Origin: an uncultured bacterium
GTDB lineage: Bacteria > Cyanobacteriota > Vampirovibrionia > Obscuribacterales > Obscuribacteraceae
DNA: 32,299 nt
Assembly (NCBI GenBank): GCA_913063055.1
Contig: CAJXZK010000034.1
Span: 1 to 32,299 of the forward strand
Direction of reading: 5' to 3'
Shown: positions 15,362-24,515 of the stretch, piece by piece
How positions within the stretch are numbered: the stretch's first letter is position 1
Layout of the letters: every line of letters starts with the position of its first letter
Position numbers and translations under genes: made by a program
Notes under the pieces: generated by a model
Told to the model about the DNA's origin: nothing
The model's input: the letters and a program-made list of their open reading frames with translations, nothing else
Databases searched by the model: none

Positions 15362-16642
15362 ATGATGCAGAAAAGATTCTTGTCTCTACAGAGTAGAAGA
15401 TTCTATGCCTACTCGTTTTCACTTCTTTTCACGACTCTCTTCATTAATCCCAGTTTCGCACAGAGTGACGGACACTTAAGTCGTCAATTGGCTGCCGCCA
15501 ACATCGGCTCCGGTGCTGTCTTGCAGCGCATGCATAGTAGTCCATGCAAACTACCTAATGGTGAGTATTACGTTCCGGCTACACTTGCCACCATGCGCTG
15601 GGGACTTCTTCCAAATAAGGATTCCAAGCCCATATTGACAGTGCCCTCTAAGAGTTTGATTACTTTTGACACCCTGTCTTCTGAGGGGATGGTAGAAGAT
15701 CAAGGCCGAGACCCTGTCAAGTTCTTTGGCAAGTTTGGCGTTAAGCGCTCTGATGTACTTGATGATGCTGTTGAGATCTGCGCCTCGAAAACCGAGCATA
15801 ACATGGTCACCGATGGCCCCCATATAATCATGGGGCCGGTTGCTGTAGAGGGTGCGCAACCAGGCGATGTCCTGAAAGTTGACGTTATTTCGCTCATACC
15901 GAGAGTACCCTATGGCATTGTTGGTAATCGCCACGGCAAGGGTGCCTTGCCCGGTGAGTTTCCCCAGAATGATGGTCCTAAGCCGGGTGCAAGTAAGGAG
16001 CACCCGGAGTTGTATGGCAACGTCTTTACCTTTGTGCCAATCAAAAATGTTGAAGGCAAAATGTACGGCGAAATACATACAGCTTCTGCTAAGAGTGTGC
16101 ATTTTCCCATTCAGCCATTCATGGGAACCATGGGTGTGGCACCAGATACTACAGATAGTGTCAATTCTATCCCGCCATCTTCGTACGGTGGCAACCTTGA
16201 TCTCAAAGATCTTGTACCGAACACATCTTTGTACTTACCGATTGAATTAGCAGGAGGCATGTTCTTCATTGGAGATCCTCACTTTAATCAAGGTGATGGA
16301 GAAGTAGCCCTTACAGCCTTAGAAGCATCGCTCAGAACTAAGCTTAGATTGACGCTACTAAAGGCCGGAGATCCTGCCATTCCTGGTAAAGGCCCGTTTA
16401 AAGAGCCTTTTGCGGAGACACCTGACTATTGGATCCCTATTGGCTTGGATCCAGATTTAAACTTGGCTATGAAAAAAACCGTGCGGGCTTCCATAAAATT
16501 TCTTGTAGACAAAATGGGAATGGACCCTGCTAGCGCTATGGCTTACTTGAGCGCGGCTACTGACTTTGAAATATCGCAAGTCGTCGACGAAACCAAAGGC
16601 TGTCACGCTCATATAAGCAAGAAAGATTTCAAAAAGTACTGA
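15362..16642 (+). CDS. Acetamidase/formamidase family protein, exported
   Basis: The 426 residues have an N-terminal signal peptide (hydrophobic about 16-30, cleavage near FAQS). The body matches the FmdA/AmdA fold: GPVAVEGAQPGDVLKVDVIS (near 159-178) corresponds to the family's GPIxVEGAxPGDxLxVxI, and PIELAGGMFFIGDPHFNQGD (near 292-311) to the GD-HAAQGDGE motif that binds metal. Family members hydrolyse short amides to ammonia and acid and are usually cytoplasmic, so an exported version is notable. The long insert around residues 185-235 is also seen in secreted relatives as far as I recall. AGGAG lies seven bases before the ATG. A 79-bp gap separates it from the preceding paralogue pair, so it may have its own promoter. 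Confidence 0.85.
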   Translation: MMQKRFLSLQSRRFYAYSFSLLFTTLFINPSFAQSDGHLSRQLAAANIGSGAVLQRMHSSPCKLPNGEYYVPATLATMRWGLLPNKDSKPILTVPSKSLITFDTLSSEGMVEDQGRDPVKFFGKFGVKRSDVLDDAVEICASKTEHNMVTDGPHIIMGPVAVEGAQPGDVLKVDVISLIPRVPYGIVGNRHGKGALPGEFPQNDGPKPGASKEHPELYGNVFTFVPIKNVEGKMYGEIHTASAKSVHFPIQPFMGTMGVAPDTTDSVNSIPPSSYGGNLDLKDLVPNTSLYLPIELAGGMFFIGDPHFNQGDGEVALTALEASLRTKLRLTLLKAGDPAIPGKGPFKEPFAETPDYWIPIGLDPDLNLAMKKTVRASIKFLVDKMGMDPASAMAYLSAATDFEISQVVDETKGCHAHISKKDFKKY

Positions 16643-16767
16643 GTAAGTGACTCGGAATCTCAAGTCTTTGCCATCTCCAAACGCTTTCCAAACTGTGTTA
16701 TTGAACACCAAGTGCGTTTGTCATCCTGCTTGAATTGGCTACGTTATCGCGACAAGCAAGGGGAGAG

Positions 16768-16947
16768 ATGACCAAGTCAGAAGATAACGCACAAGAGAAT
16801 GACAAAGCCGCATGTTCAGGCAATGCATCCAGCACTGCAAAACCCGATGTAGTTGGCGACCTAGAGCAGCTTGGGAAATTGCGCGAAACTGGCATGATCA
16901 GCGAAGACGAGTTCCAAGCTATGAAGGCAAAATTACTCTTTAGTTAG
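16768..16947 (+). CDS. SHOCT-domain mini-protein
   Basis: The 59 residues start from ATG with an AAGGGGAG site. A polar, probably disordered first half is followed by a SHOCT-type ending: LEQLGKLRETGMISEDEFQA (about 34-53) then MKAKLL, matching the family pattern of a helix, G-x-I-s-e-e-E-F, and a Lys-rich helix. SHOCT segments are thought to mediate oligomerisation or protein contacts. A frame extension to TTG at 16735 is ignored because the site fits the ATG. Its stop codon overlaps the stop of the convergent mltG gene by four bases. Confidence 0.78.
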   Translation: MTKSEDNAQENDKAACSGNASSTAKPDVVGDLEQLGKLRETGMISEDEFQAMKAKLLFS

Positions 16948-17981
16948 TGGTTATTTTTCTTTTGACTGGCTTCCCAAGCTCTCAACTTTTGCACGCCAAT
17001 TTCGAAGTCTTGGGCATTGGAATAAAAATTATGTTTGCCATTGTTGAAAGCTGGGTCGCGCACATAATAGATATAGCTGCTCGATGCCGGCATCAGTGCT
17101 GCAGTGATTGAACTCTGTCCAGGAGAGCCAACGGGACCTGGCGGCAAGCCGTAGTACTTGCGTGTATTGTAGGGCGTTTTTAAATCAAGATCGCTTTGAT
17201 AAACGATGCCGTTGCCTTTCCACTTACCAATCATTTTTGAGGCGTAAACAATGGTAGAGTCCATCGCTAGAGGCATGCGGCGAGCAATGCGATTGTTTAT
17301 GACTGAAGCAATAATGGGCCGCTCATCCTCTAGTTTCGCTTCTGTCTCGACAATAGAGGCCATTGTGATTGCTTTGTGGGCTGTTAGCTTAGAGGGGTTT
17401 GGCAGTTTACTCCAGACTGTGCGGAAGCGGTCAACCATTGCCTTTATCAGCTCTTCGGCCTTGGTATCAGACTGCACAAAGTAGGTATCAGGAAAAAGAT
17501 AACCCTCAAGATTGTTGACCATCGGATCAATATCGGAAATCAAACTGGTTTTATTCATGAGAGCTAGGGCCTGTTTGCGATCGACTTTTAAACTCTTAAG
17601 TTTTGCCATAGCGTCTGCTATTTCAAATCTTGTCCAACCCTCGATTACAGTTAACTTGTTTAGCTCAATACCTCCAGCCTCAAGTGTCTTAAGAACATCA
17701 AGGGGAGCGATCGGAGAGGCGAAGCGATAGTCGCCTGCTCGAATAACTGGCTTGAGTCCGGAAAGCCGCACATAGAGCTTGAGCACAAAGGCTTTATGCA
17801 AAATGCCTTTACTCTCAAGTTTGCTCAATATTTCATCGAGAGCCATGCCGCGACCAACGGCAATTACATCCTGGTCATTGTGACTAATTGGTGTTTTTAG
17901 CTCGGCATCAAGCATGTAGCCAGCTACAACAAGAGAAAGCCCAATTAGTAAACCAACGACAAGGAGTATTTTTTTAGGCAT
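16944..17981 (-). CDS. mltG: Endolytic murein transglycosylase MltG
   Basis: The 345 residues have one N-terminal transmembrane helix (about 5-23), a LysM-like domain (about 35-105) and the YceG/MltG catalytic domain. The catalytic Glu212 is in ASIVETEA, followed by RPIIASVINNR and PLAMDSTIVYA. The late motif YNTRKYYGLPPGPVGSPG (271-288) is diagnostic. MltG cuts nascent glycan strands near the membrane and so sets their length. The start is placed at ATG 17981, because MPKKILLVVGLL gives a normal anchor, and it overlaps the end of the upstream gene by eight bases. The longer frame to 18056 lies inside that gene. A typical ribosome site is absent, so re-initiation after the upstream gene is likely. 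Confidence 0.93.
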   Translation of the reverse strand: MPKKILLVVGLLIGLSLVVAGYMLDAELKTPISHNDQDVIAVGRGMALDEILSKLESKGILHKAFVLKLYVRLSGLKPVIRAGDYRFASPIAPLDVLKTLEAGGIELNKLTVIEGWTRFEIADAMAKLKSLKVDRKQALALMNKTSLISDIDPMVNNLEGYLFPDTYFVQSDTKAEELIKAMVDRFRTVWSKLPNPSKLTAHKAITMASIVETEAKLEDERPIIASVINNRIARRMPLAMDSTIVYASKMIGKWKGNGIVYQSDLDLKTPYNTRKYYGLPPGPVGSPGQSSITAALMPASSSYIYYVRDPAFNNGKHNFYSNAQDFEIGVQKLRAWEASQKKNNH

Positions 17982-18900
17982 TTGGTGGCAGTGACACCGA
18001 CCATTGGTTAACGCCGTCTTGGCTATTCTGTTTGAAATACAGATGTGTGCGAACAATCTGCTGCTTCATTGTTGCCTTTGGCTGTGATTGGTTTTTGGCT
18101 TTCTTCTGCACTTCAATCATCACTGGTTCAATTTGCACATCGACTTCATTGCTTGTAAGCAATGGTTTCTTGTCTTCTCTATACAACTTGACTGTATCGC
18201 CTTCAATCTTGAAAGTTAGGCCAGCTGATTCAAGCGGGGCTAATTTGATACCAGGATTGCGCAATAATGAGGCTTCGCGATTGAGAATCTTATCGAAATA
18301 GGCAGCACTTTCAGGGCTGAGTTTTCGTTCGTCGTCGAGAGAATCTTTATAAAGCGCTCTGAGCTTGTCTGGCTTTCGTTCGTTTAATGCCGCCCAGTAA
18401 TTCTGCAATTCTTTTTCAATGGCCTTCTTGTCATCATCGCTCAGGCTCTTGATCGCTCGTGATGGCTGATCTTTGGGCAAATTAAATGAAACTGTCTTCT
18501 TTGCTACAGCCCCATTTGACTCGTTAGCAGCCAGCACTACTTTGGCCACTTCTTCTTTCTTTGGTCCAACAGTGCGCTTCTCAATTAAAATCGTCATGGC
18601 ATCTTTAGGATTACTGATGTATTCGAGTGCCAGCTCGTTGGCGCCCGGTATCAGATAACCAGAAACATTTACAGGCAAAGTCAAGGTGACGATTGGAGCG
18701 CTGAGGACATTCTGACCATTTAGCTTTGCTTTGCTCACTGAGCGAGCGCTACCAGTAAAAGTAATGAAATAGCCAGACAGCTCTTGTTTCTGTTGATTCT
18801 CACTTTTCGTTTGCGCTGGGACATCCGCCAGCATTGGCGCTTGAAATCCAGCGAGGGTGAAACTGACCAAAATAGAAGCGAAAGTTGCTTTTGAAAACAT
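17974..18900 (-). CDS. Exported two-domain protein upstream of mltG
   Basis: The 308 residues have a signal peptide (about 1-25). Residues about 40-110 look like a beta sandwich of the Ig or galactose-binding type (LNG, then LTLPVNVSGYLIPGANELAL). Residues about 150-308 open with IEKELQNYWAALNERKPDKL and end in NQWSVSLP, a pattern I would compare with NTF2-like folds. Both fold statements are inference. No catalytic residues were recognised. The ATG at 18900 is preferred (GTGAG upstream); a GTG at 18909 is in frame. Its stop lies within the start of mltG, so it probably works with MltG at the outer face of the membrane. Confidence 0.75.
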   Translation of the reverse strand: MFSKATFASILVSFTLAGFQAPMLADVPAQTKSENQQKQELSGYFITFTGSARSVSKAKLNGQNVLSAPIVTLTLPVNVSGYLIPGANELALEYISNPKDAMTILIEKRTVGPKKEEVAKVVLAANESNGAVAKKTVSFNLPKDQPSRAIKSLSDDDKKAIEKELQNYWAALNERKPDKLRALYKDSLDDERKLSPESAAYFDKILNREASLLRNPGIKLAPLESAGLTFKIEGDTVKLYREDKKPLLTSNEVDVQIEPVMIEVQKKAKNQSQPKATMKQQIVRTHLYFKQNSQDGVNQWSVSLPPNA

Positions 18901-19077
18901 GGTTGGCACTCACTTTACTGCAATATCACTGTTCCTAATGACAGGGACATTTTAGCACTTTCACTAGCAGGTCAAGACAGAGAGCCTGCTTTGCAAGAGT
19001 ACTGAAAGAAAGGGAACAGCGCGGCGCTGACGGCGTCCTTAATTTATACTAAGAGCGGCAAGCAAGTAGAGGGCATA

Positions 19078-20106
19078 TTGAGAGGCGTTTTCCTTCCGTT
19101 AATACTGACAATTTTTGTTCAAGCTCAGCTGGGAACATTGTCTGCAGCCCTAGCCAATGGGGGCTCAAATGGCCTTGTGCGGGAAGGCGATTTTGCCACT
19201 CCGCCCCTTGCTCCGTCAATAAATCCCTCTAGAAAGAAGAGTGAGGGCAGCGCTACTGGAGCTGATATTAAACCCTTGCAGGGCAATATAGTCTCAGTTG
19301 ATTTGACAAAGACTGTCATTCCGAACTACCAGGAGCTTCCTCCTGTCAGTGGCAAAGCGCACTCAGAGCGCGTTGATCCCCTTGTTTTTCGTGCCTGGTT
19401 AGCAAAAGCCCATCCTCAATTTCTGACCGGTGGTGTCAGTGAGTCGAGCCCGGTTGTTGAAGTTGCTGGTCAATGGGATAAGGCAGACAAGACATTATCA
19501 AAGCTGGATATACCTTATCGTCACGTCAAAGCACGTGAAATTTCAAGCGAGCTTTTGGGCTCCTGCAAAGTCTTGATTATCAATTGTGCCGGCGATCTAA
19601 AACGCGAAAAACTGCAATCTATTCGTGATTTTGTCAGCCAAGGAGGCTACTTACTCACCACCGACTGGGCTTTAGATCATATGCTCACCCAGACATTTCC
19701 AGGCTATGTCAGCTGGAACAAAGGTATTAATAGTAAAGACATTTACGATGCCGAATATTTGGCGCCAGATCCAATATTGGCAAACAACACTGTCAGTAGT
19801 GCCTTTTGGAAGTTAGATCAGGCATCGCATACGGTGCGTATCCTTAAGCCCGGAAGCGTTAAGGTTCTTGTTGCCAGTCGACAACTTGCCGCAGAAGATC
19901 CCGACCACGTCGGAGCCCTTGCTTTGATTTTTCCGTTCGGCCGAGGCTATGTTTTGCACATGGTTGGACATTTCGACAACAATGCCAAAATTGCTATTGG
20001 TAATTTCCTACCAGATCCAGTTCCGTCTCTGGGTATCAGCTTGCGTCAGGCAATAGCTACTAATTTTATTGTCGCTGGCTTAGAGGGTAAGCGCCTGCCC
20101 TACTAG
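19078..20106 (+). CDS. Exported protein with glutamine-amidotransferase-like fold
   Basis: The 342 residues start from TTG with GAGGG five bases upstream. A signal peptide (about 1-25, ending LAN) is followed by a Pro/Lys-rich linker to about residue 90. Residues 120-340 have the alternation of a class I GATase-like (ThuA/flavodoxin-type) domain: VLIINCAGDL (162-171), FVSQGGYLLTTDWAL (188-202), and a late GRGYVLHMVGHFDN block (296-309). A glutamine-hydrolysing Cys-His-Glu triad is not evident, so a binding role is more likely than amidotransfer. The substrate is unknown. It is divergent from the mltG unit and converges with the efflux genes. TATACT at 19045-19050 may be a -10 element but no matching -35 was found. 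Confidence 0.72.
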   Translation: MRGVFLPLILTIFVQAQLGTLSAALANGGSNGLVREGDFATPPLAPSINPSRKKSEGSATGADIKPLQGNIVSVDLTKTVIPNYQELPPVSGKAHSERVDPLVFRAWLAKAHPQFLTGGVSESSPVVEVAGQWDKADKTLSKLDIPYRHVKAREISSELLGSCKVLIINCAGDLKREKLQSIRDFVSQGGYLLTTDWALDHMLTQTFPGYVSWNKGINSKDIYDAEYLAPDPILANNTVSSAFWKLDQASHTVRILKPGSVKVLVASRQLAAEDPDHVGALALIFPFGRGYVLHMVGHFDNNAKIAIGNFLPDPVPSLGISLRQAIATNFIVAGLEGKRLPY

Positions 20107-20129
20107 GTGATTGTTTGTTGTCGCCGAAA

Positions 20130-21371
20130 CTATTGCGTCACTCGTTGTAGCGATTCGCCAAGAAGCTGCAGGCTGCCATTGACCACCACCTTGTCATTGG
20201 GCTTGAGGCCGCTAAGAATTTCAACATAGCCAGCGGTGGTCTTGCCGATTTTTACTTTCTTCTCTAGGTAGAAGTCGCCTGGCTCGTCGACATATACCAG
20301 GTAGGTTTCACCAGCTTTTTGTACAGACGGTTCCGGTACCATCAGAGCAGTGGTTTCACCAACTTGAACTGAGAGGCGGGCAAACATCTCAGGCTTAAGC
20401 CTCAAGGAGCGGTTGTCTATAGTGGCTCTTACGGGCAAGGTACGGGTTTGGGCATCAACCTTTGAATCGACGAAGTCGAGTACTCCAGGGAACGATTCGT
20501 CGGGCAGGCTATCCACCAATACTTTTACAGGTAGACCTTTTTTCACGAATCGCAAGTTATTTTCTAAGACATTAGCAACAAGCCAAACTTTAGAGAGGTC
20601 CGATACCGAGAAGAGGGCTTTGCCGCCTTCGACTAGCTCACCGGGGTCACAATCGCGGTCAGTGATAATGCCACTGCGCGGCGAGGAAATTTCGAATACT
20701 AATTGAATATGGCGGCTTTTCACTACATCATCAACAAGTTTAGTCGAGGTGCCAAATAGACGCAGGCGCTCTTTTGTCGAAATAATTAGAGTCTGTTGCT
20801 TCTCATCGGTGGCCAGAACTTCTTCTTTAGCTTGCTCAAGGTCGCTCTCAGCTTGATCGACGTCGGCTTTAGCTGCAATCTTCTCTTCTAGCAATTTATT
20901 TTTGCGGTCGAAAACCTTCTGTGCTAGGGCGAGTTTCAGAGTTGCGTGTCGCTTTTCTGACTTTAGCTCTAGTAAGCGGGTCAAAAGTTCGCCTTGAATT
21001 TGGGCCACTTCATCGCTACGAATCTTAGCTAGCACCTGGCCTTTTGTTACTTGATCACCAGGTTGCACCAGCACTTCTTCAATGCGACCAGGCGCCAGCG
21101 AAATAACTGGTGTAGTGAGGTTTGTATCGGCCCGTACGGTGCCCGTTGCTTCACTCACGATCGGTAAAGTTTTGATAGCTACTGTTTCGGTGGTAATTCC
21201 GATTTTGGCCTGCTGAGCTTTCGACAAACCAATGGGATCACTTGGTCCCAGCACATGAGTTGTCGATGCAGTTGTAGACACCCCCGCCTTCGACTCAGCA
21301 CTGGGAAGTGGAGACTCAGTGCAGCCAGTAAGCAAGGCTGTTAGCAGCAGTAGTGAAAGGGAGCGTTTCAT
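20130..21371 (-). CDS. RND efflux periplasmic adaptor lipoprotein (CzcB-like)
   Basis: The 413 residues have lipobox LLTGC with Cys17, so it is a lipoprotein. Lipoyl-type half-motifs (near 80-110 and 205-235) flank a long alpha-helical hairpin (about 115-195), followed by beta-barrel and membrane-proximal domains (LRLKPEMFARLSVQVGE near 315-331). This is the membrane-fusion adaptor that links an inner-membrane RND pump to an outer-membrane channel. It starts three bases after the stop of the pump gene, so the two are coupled. The order (pump first, adaptor second) is the reverse of the common czcCBA arrangement. No outer-membrane factor gene is in view. The metal or substrate cannot be read from this subunit. 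Confidence 0.88.
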   Translation of the reverse strand: MKRSLSLLLLTALLTGCTESPLPSAESKAGVSTTASTTHVLGPSDPIGLSKAQQAKIGITTETVAIKTLPIVSEATGTVRADTNLTTPVISLAPGRIEEVLVQPGDQVTKGQVLAKIRSDEVAQIQGELLTRLLELKSEKRHATLKLALAQKVFDRKNKLLEEKIAAKADVDQAESDLEQAKEEVLATDEKQQTLIISTKERLRLFGTSTKLVDDVVKSRHIQLVFEISSPRSGIITDRDCDPGELVEGGKALFSVSDLSKVWLVANVLENNLRFVKKGLPVKVLVDSLPDESFPGVLDFVDSKVDAQTRTLPVRATIDNRSLRLKPEMFARLSVQVGETTALMVPEPSVQKAGETYLVYVDEPGDFYLEKKVKIGKTTAGYVEILSGLKPNDKVVVNGSLQLLGESLQRVTQ

Positions 21372-21374
21372 TCT

Positions 21375-24300
21375 TTACTCAGGCTCTGGGGTAGAGTGAT
21401 CAACTAGTATATCGCGGACAGTCTTAGGCCGCCCCGGGCTTGGGCTAAAGCGCAAGTATAGCGCAGGCAAAACATAGAGGGTTAGAAGAGTACAAGAGAT
21501 CAGGCCACCAATTATCACGATAGCAAAAGGTTTTTGAGTTTGCGAGCCAATTTCGTTTGATAGAGCAGCTGGTAGCAGACCCACCGCGGCAATAGTAGCG
21601 GTCATAAGAACCGGGCGCATACGCGTGATTGAACCAGTGTATACGGCATCTTTGACTGACATGCCTTCGTGTCTAAGTTCATTGACGAACGACACCAGTA
21701 AAATTCCATTTTTTACAGCCAGGCCAAATAAGGCAATTAGGCCTACGCCGGCCGAGATAGAAAAATAGGTGCCAGTAAGATTAAGGGCAGCTACTGCCCC
21801 GATGGCTGCCAGAGGTACCACGGAGAACATGATTACCGCACCGCCCAGGGTGCCGCAGGCAATGTAGAGGATGGTTATAATAATCGCCAAAGTAATCGGC
21901 AAGATTACTGTTAGCTGGTGAGCTGCTTCTCTTTGCCTTTGAAATTCACCAGTCCACTGTACTTTGTAGCCTGTGGGCAATTTAACTTCGCTTAGAACTC
22001 GCTTCTGGGCATCTTCGACGGCTGTGGCCAAATCACGTCCACGAACATTGGCTCTGATTGTGCCCATGCGCGATCCAGCATCTCGCCATATCTGGCTGGC
22101 ACCATTCACTTCAGTTAAAGTTGCCAGTTGAGCTAAAGAAACTGTTGCACCGGAGGGGGTGTCCACAAGCACGTGGTTGAGAGCGTCTTCTGTTGAGCGG
22201 AATTTTGGAGCTAAGCGGACAATCACCTCAAAGCGCTTCTCTCCTTCGATTACCGTGGTAGCAGGTGTTCCACCAATAGCTATTTCAGTTAATTCTTTGA
22301 GGTCGTTCTCGTTAAGGCCGTATCTAGCGGCCTCGGCCCGATCAATTTCAATGACAAATTGAGGCTGTCCTAGAAGTGGATCAACAATAACATCAACGAT
22401 ACCTGGAGTCTCAGCCATGATTGTGCCCACATGCTGAGCTTGCTTTTCTAGCTCGCTCAAATCTGGTCCTGATATTTTTGCTACTAGCGAGCCTTGTACC
22501 CCTGAAAGGGCTTCGTCAAGGGTGGTTTGAATGTATTGAGTGAAGTAATAGCCAACCCCAGGAATTTGCTCTAGATCTCTTCGCATTGAAGCGATTAAAA
22601 GCTCTTTGTTTTCTTTAAACTCAGGGCGCCAGTCTTTGGCCGCCTTCAGGTCAACATAAAATTCCTGGTCAGCAAAACGGGCCGGGTCAGTACCGTCATC
22701 GGGGCCGCCTACTTGAGAAAGCACTTGTTTGACTTCGGGATAGCGCAATAATGTCTCTCGTATTTGTCTAGCATTATTGACAGCTTGTGAAAGCGTCACA
22801 CTACCTGGCTTGATCGTGGCCCGCAGCCAGATATTTCCTTCTTCAAGGTGAGGCAAAAATTCACTGCCCGTGTGAAGGAACATATTGGCGGCAATGGCGA
22901 CGGCGACGATGGAAGACAAAATTACTGGTAGAGGATGCTTTAAACACCAGCTCAGGGTTGGTTCGTAAATGGCACGGGCGGCTGTAACTATTGGGCTTTG
23001 CCTTTCAATCAGCGGCTTTTTGACAAGAAAGAATGACGCTAGTACTGGCACTAGAGCCAGGGCCAGTAGACCGGCACCAAGCAGTGCCGAGACCATGGTG
23101 GCAGCCAGTGGTCTAAACAGTTTTCCTTCAACACCACTGAAAGTGAATATGGGCAGGAATGTCGCCACAATTACGACGATGCCAAAAACTATCGGGCCAG
23201 CCACTTCACGGGCCGAATCGGTCAAAATTAATAAGCGCTGTGCGGGAGTCTTGTCTTGCCCTTCTTCTGAAAGGCGGCGAATGATATTTTCGGTCATGAC
23301 CACAGCACTATCTACCAAAATGCCGAAGTCTATTGCTCCGAGGCTCAACAAATTGGCAGGCACACCGAGCAGTAGCAGGGCAATGAAGGCAACCAGCATG
23401 GAGAGCGGAATGACACATGCTGTAATTACAGCTGAGCGTAAGTCAACTAAGAATATTGCCAACAGTACAACCACAAGGGTGATACCAATAGTAATGTTGG
23501 TGCCAACTGTTGTTAGGGTTTGATTAATGAGCCATTCGCGGTCGTATAGTGTCTGTAGCTTCACCCCTGGTGGCAGGGCGGCAATGATGTCTGGTAAGCG
23601 CTCTTTGATTGACTGTAAAACTCGCGAAGGGTTTTCGCCTCGTCGTAAGAGCACGATACCTTCAACGCAGTCGTCTTCTGTGTCTTTCCCAACCTGTCCG
23701 CGTCTTACCATTGGGCCAATTTCAACATCAGCTACGTCGCGCACTTTTATGGGAATACCAGCTGCAGTAGAGGATATGGTGACGTCTCTTAGATCCTCCT
23801 GGTTCTTGATTAGGCCTATTTGACGCACAATCAAGGCATTGCCATTGTGTTCGATAAAGCCGCCACCAGTTGTGGCATTGCAATGCTCTACAGCTTCAAA
23901 GACTTGCTTCAAAGTTGTACCTCTAGCTCTCAGCTTGAGAGGGTCAACATTGACTTGATAAGTTTTGGTGGGACCGCCCTCGCTGACGATTCCTATTACA
24001 CCTGGAATTTGCCTGAAAAGTTTTTCTAAATCCCATTGTTGGATTGCTCGCAATCCCATGGCCGAAATATATGGACTAGATAGCGAATAGCGAAAAATCT
24101 CTCGCAGCGAACCCACGTCAGGTTCTAGAACCGGCTCTACATCTGAGGGAATATTGGCCTGCTGAATGCGCTCCAAGACCTGTTGTCTTGCCACTGTCGT
24201 GCTCGTGCCATCAGTGTAGGTAGATATGATTACCGAGAGGCCATACAGAGAAAGTGATCGCAGAGCGGTTTGACCCGGTACACCGTACATTTCTTTTTCA

Positions 24301-24515
24301 AGAGGAATGGTGACTAAGCGTTCGACTTCTTCCGAGCCTTTACCTGGCACGAGTGTTATTACCCGCACCTGAGGGTTTGACAACTCTGGATAGGCTTCGA
24401 TGGGGAGCACTTTCCAAGCCGCAATTCCACCAACCAAAATCAACAGGGCAGCTATGAGGGTAATGTAGCGCCCTTTAACCGCCATGATAATAAACTTGTC
24501 AATTAGTTGATGCAT
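21375..24515 (-). CDS. Heavy-metal efflux RND transporter (CzcA/CusA family)
   Basis: At 1046 residues this is full length for the HME-RND family. Twelve transmembrane helices are expected, with periplasmic domains after the first and seventh. The N-terminal VLPIEAYPELSNPQVRV and VERLVTIPLE are typical of CzcA/CusA. Transmembrane helix 4 carries Asp396, Asp402 and Glu409 (IDFGILVDSAVVMTEN), the charged set of the Czc/Cnr type linked to proton use and divalent cation export (Zn, Co, Ni, Cd). Cu/Ag pumps of the CusA type rely on a Met triad, which I could not place. The start ATG has only a weak ribosome site. It shares a 256-bp divergent region with the CNNM-type gene at 24772. Confidence 0.92.
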   Translation of the reverse strand: MHQLIDKFIIMAVKGRYITLIAALLILVGGIAAWKVLPIEAYPELSNPQVRVITLVPGKGSEEVERLVTIPLEKEMYGVPGQTALRSLSLYGLSVIISTYTDGTSTTVARQQVLERIQQANIPSDVEPVLEPDVGSLREIFRYSLSSPYISAMGLRAIQQWDLEKLFRQIPGVIGIVSEGGPTKTYQVNVDPLKLRARGTTLKQVFEAVEHCNATTGGGFIEHNGNALIVRQIGLIKNQEDLRDVTISSTAAGIPIKVRDVADVEIGPMVRRGQVGKDTEDDCVEGIVLLRRGENPSRVLQSIKERLPDIIAALPPGVKLQTLYDREWLINQTLTTVGTNITIGITLVVVLLAIFLVDLRSAVITACVIPLSMLVAFIALLLLGVPANLLSLGAIDFGILVDSAVVMTENIIRRLSEEGQDKTPAQRLLILTDSAREVAGPIVFGIVVIVATFLPIFTFSGVEGKLFRPLAATMVSALLGAGLLALALVPVLASFFLVKKPLIERQSPIVTAARAIYEPTLSWCLKHPLPVILSSIVAVAIAANMFLHTGSEFLPHLEEGNIWLRATIKPGSVTLSQAVNNARQIRETLLRYPEVKQVLSQVGGPDDGTDPARFADQEFYVDLKAAKDWRPEFKENKELLIASMRRDLEQIPGVGYYFTQYIQTTLDEALSGVQGSLVAKISGPDLSELEKQAQHVGTIMAETPGIVDVIVDPLLGQPQFVIEIDRAEAARYGLNENDLKELTEIAIGGTPATTVIEGEKRFEVIVRLAPKFRSTEDALNHVLVDTPSGATVSLAQLATLTEVNGASQIWRDAGSRMGTIRANVRGRDLATAVEDAQKRVLSEVKLPTGYKVQWTGEFQRQREAAHQLTVILPITLAIIITILYIACGTLGGAVIMFSVVPLAAIGAVAALNLTGTYFSISAGVGLIALFGLAVKNGILLVSFVNELRHEGMSVKDAVYTGSITRMRPVLMTATIAAVGLLPAALSNEIGSQTQKPFAIVIIGGLISCTLLTLYVLPALYLRFSPSPGRPKTVRDILVDHSTPEPE

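Noticed and set aside
15551-16102. Minus-strand 183-codon frame opposite the acetamidase-like gene
   Set aside because: No ribosome site or motif, and the plus-strand frame has clear family motifs.
22969-23523. Plus-strand 184-codon frame opposite the RND pump gene
   Set aside because: Antisense shadow of a well-conserved CzcA reading frame; composition (Ser/Thr/Lys/Arg) is typical of such shadows.
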